From Bacteroidia bacterium (lineage in GTDB: Bacteria > Bacteroidota > Bacteroidia > Bacteroidales > CAJPTX01): DNA of 5,278 nt. The notes beneath the pieces are model-generated. The model worked only from the letters and a program-made list of their open reading frames with translations. It had not been told where the DNA came from and ran no database searches. Both the position numbers and the translations under genes were made by a program. This document shows positions 4,852 to 5,278 of the stretch, piece by piece; the stretch's first letter is position 1; each line of letters opens with the position of its first letter. The stretch covers positions 1 to 5,278 of the forward strand of contig CAJPTV010000128.1 of NCBI GenBank assembly GCA_905373665.1, read 5' to 3'.

Positions 4852-5278
4852 ATGCACAGGTTAGAACAAGAGATTACCTCGATTTGGGAAACGCAGCGCA
4901 AGGGCGACGATGTCTTACCAACGATAGAAGAAGTTCTCCAGGAACTGGAAACAGGGGCGCTACGCGTCGCCGAGCCATCGGGCGAGCGGTGGGTGGTGAA
5001 CGAATGGGTCAAGAAGGCAATTTTGCTCTATTTCCGTTACGCGCCGATGGAGGAGGAAGTACCAGCTGCCCTCTCCTATTATGACAAAGTGCCGATCCGG
5101 AGTGGTTGGGCGCAGCGTGGTGTGCGGGTGGTGCGCCCGGCAGTCGTACGTCATGGGGCGTATATCGGTAAGGGGGTGGTGCTGATGCCCTCGTTTGTCA
5201 ACATAGGGGCGTATGTTGGCGAAGGCACTATGGTCGACACGTGGGCTACGGTCGGTTCTTGTGCGCAGATTGGGGCCT
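4852..5278 (+). CDS. dapD: Tetrahydrodipicolinate N-succinyltransferase, 5' part
   Basis: DapD transfers succinate from succinyl-CoA to tetrahydrodipicolinate in the succinylase branch of lysine and meso-diaminopimelate synthesis, in the cytoplasm. Only the first 142 codons are in the window; E. coli DapD has about 274 residues, so roughly half is missing because of the window edge. Features seen: a helical N-terminal domain with GALRVAE (35-41) and WVKKAILLYFR (52-62); the motif DKVPIR; then the start of the left-handed beta-helix with hexapeptide repeats from about 94 (VRPAVVRHGAYIGKG, LMPSFVNIGAYVGEG). The family signature TMVDTWATVGSCAQIG is at 126-141, with conserved Asp129, which probably corresponds to the catalytic Asp of characterised homologues. 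The ATG fits the N-terminus of homologues; no Shine-Dalgarno sequence is evident. The gene is divergent from the thioredoxin pair and functionally unrelated to it as far as can be seen. It implies that DapC- and DapE-type enzymes are encoded elsewhere. Confidence 0.97.
   Translation, partial: MHRLEQEITSIWETQRKGDDVLPTIEEVLQELETGALRVAEPSGERWVVNEWVKKAILLYFRYAPMEEEVPAALSYYDKVPIRSGWAQRGVRVVRPAVVRHGAYIGKGVVLMPSFVNIGAYVGEGTMVDTWATVGSCAQIGA

Noticed and set aside
4884..5084. Alternative plus-strand frame inside dapD
   Set aside because: It overlaps the conserved DapD sequence in another frame and encodes nothing recognisable.

Overview
The window looks like core chromosome of a member of the Bacteroidota, most likely Bacteroidales and possibly a Porphyromonas-like organism. 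Three things point there: exact TAnnTTTG (-7 type) Bacteroidota promoter boxes upstream of several genes, a large multi-repeat DUF349 protein next to recA, and a lipoprotein/periplasmic thioredoxin family common in that phylum. Base composition is moderate, about half G+C by eye. The genus is an inference; the phylum is better supported.

Layout, left to right. Positions 1-126 hold no gene I can assign, only a G-rich imperfect direct repeat. A strong intrinsic terminator at 127-161 closes the minus-strand block. The block itself, in transcription order from right to left, is: a soluble periplasmic thioredoxin-like protein (4752 to 4258), a paralogous thioredoxin-like lipoprotein (4080 to 3475), recA (3389 to 2325) and a 671-residue DUF349-repeat protein (2186 to 171). 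On the plus strand, divergent from the first thioredoxin gene, dapD starts at 4852 and runs off the right edge.

How the genes relate. The minus-strand genes are co-directional, but the gaps (177, 85 and 138 bp) and the promoter-like boxes before three of the four suggest several transcription units rather than one tight operon. The two thioredoxin genes are tandem paralogues. They share their catalytic domain and also a nearly identical promoter block, but they differ in targeting (lipid-anchored versus soluble) and in active site (CPWC versus CKWC). RecA is complete with all nucleotide- and DNA-binding motifs. DapD belongs to the succinylase branch of lysine/diaminopimelate synthesis and has no visible functional link to its neighbours.

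The most interesting non-coding signal is a 16-bp stem-loop ending 16 nt before the recA start codon. Its two imperfect pairs are G-U wobbles only when read in the recA direction. I see no phage, transposon, CRISPR, rRNA or tRNA signal, and nothing that clearly amounts to a new multi-gene system.
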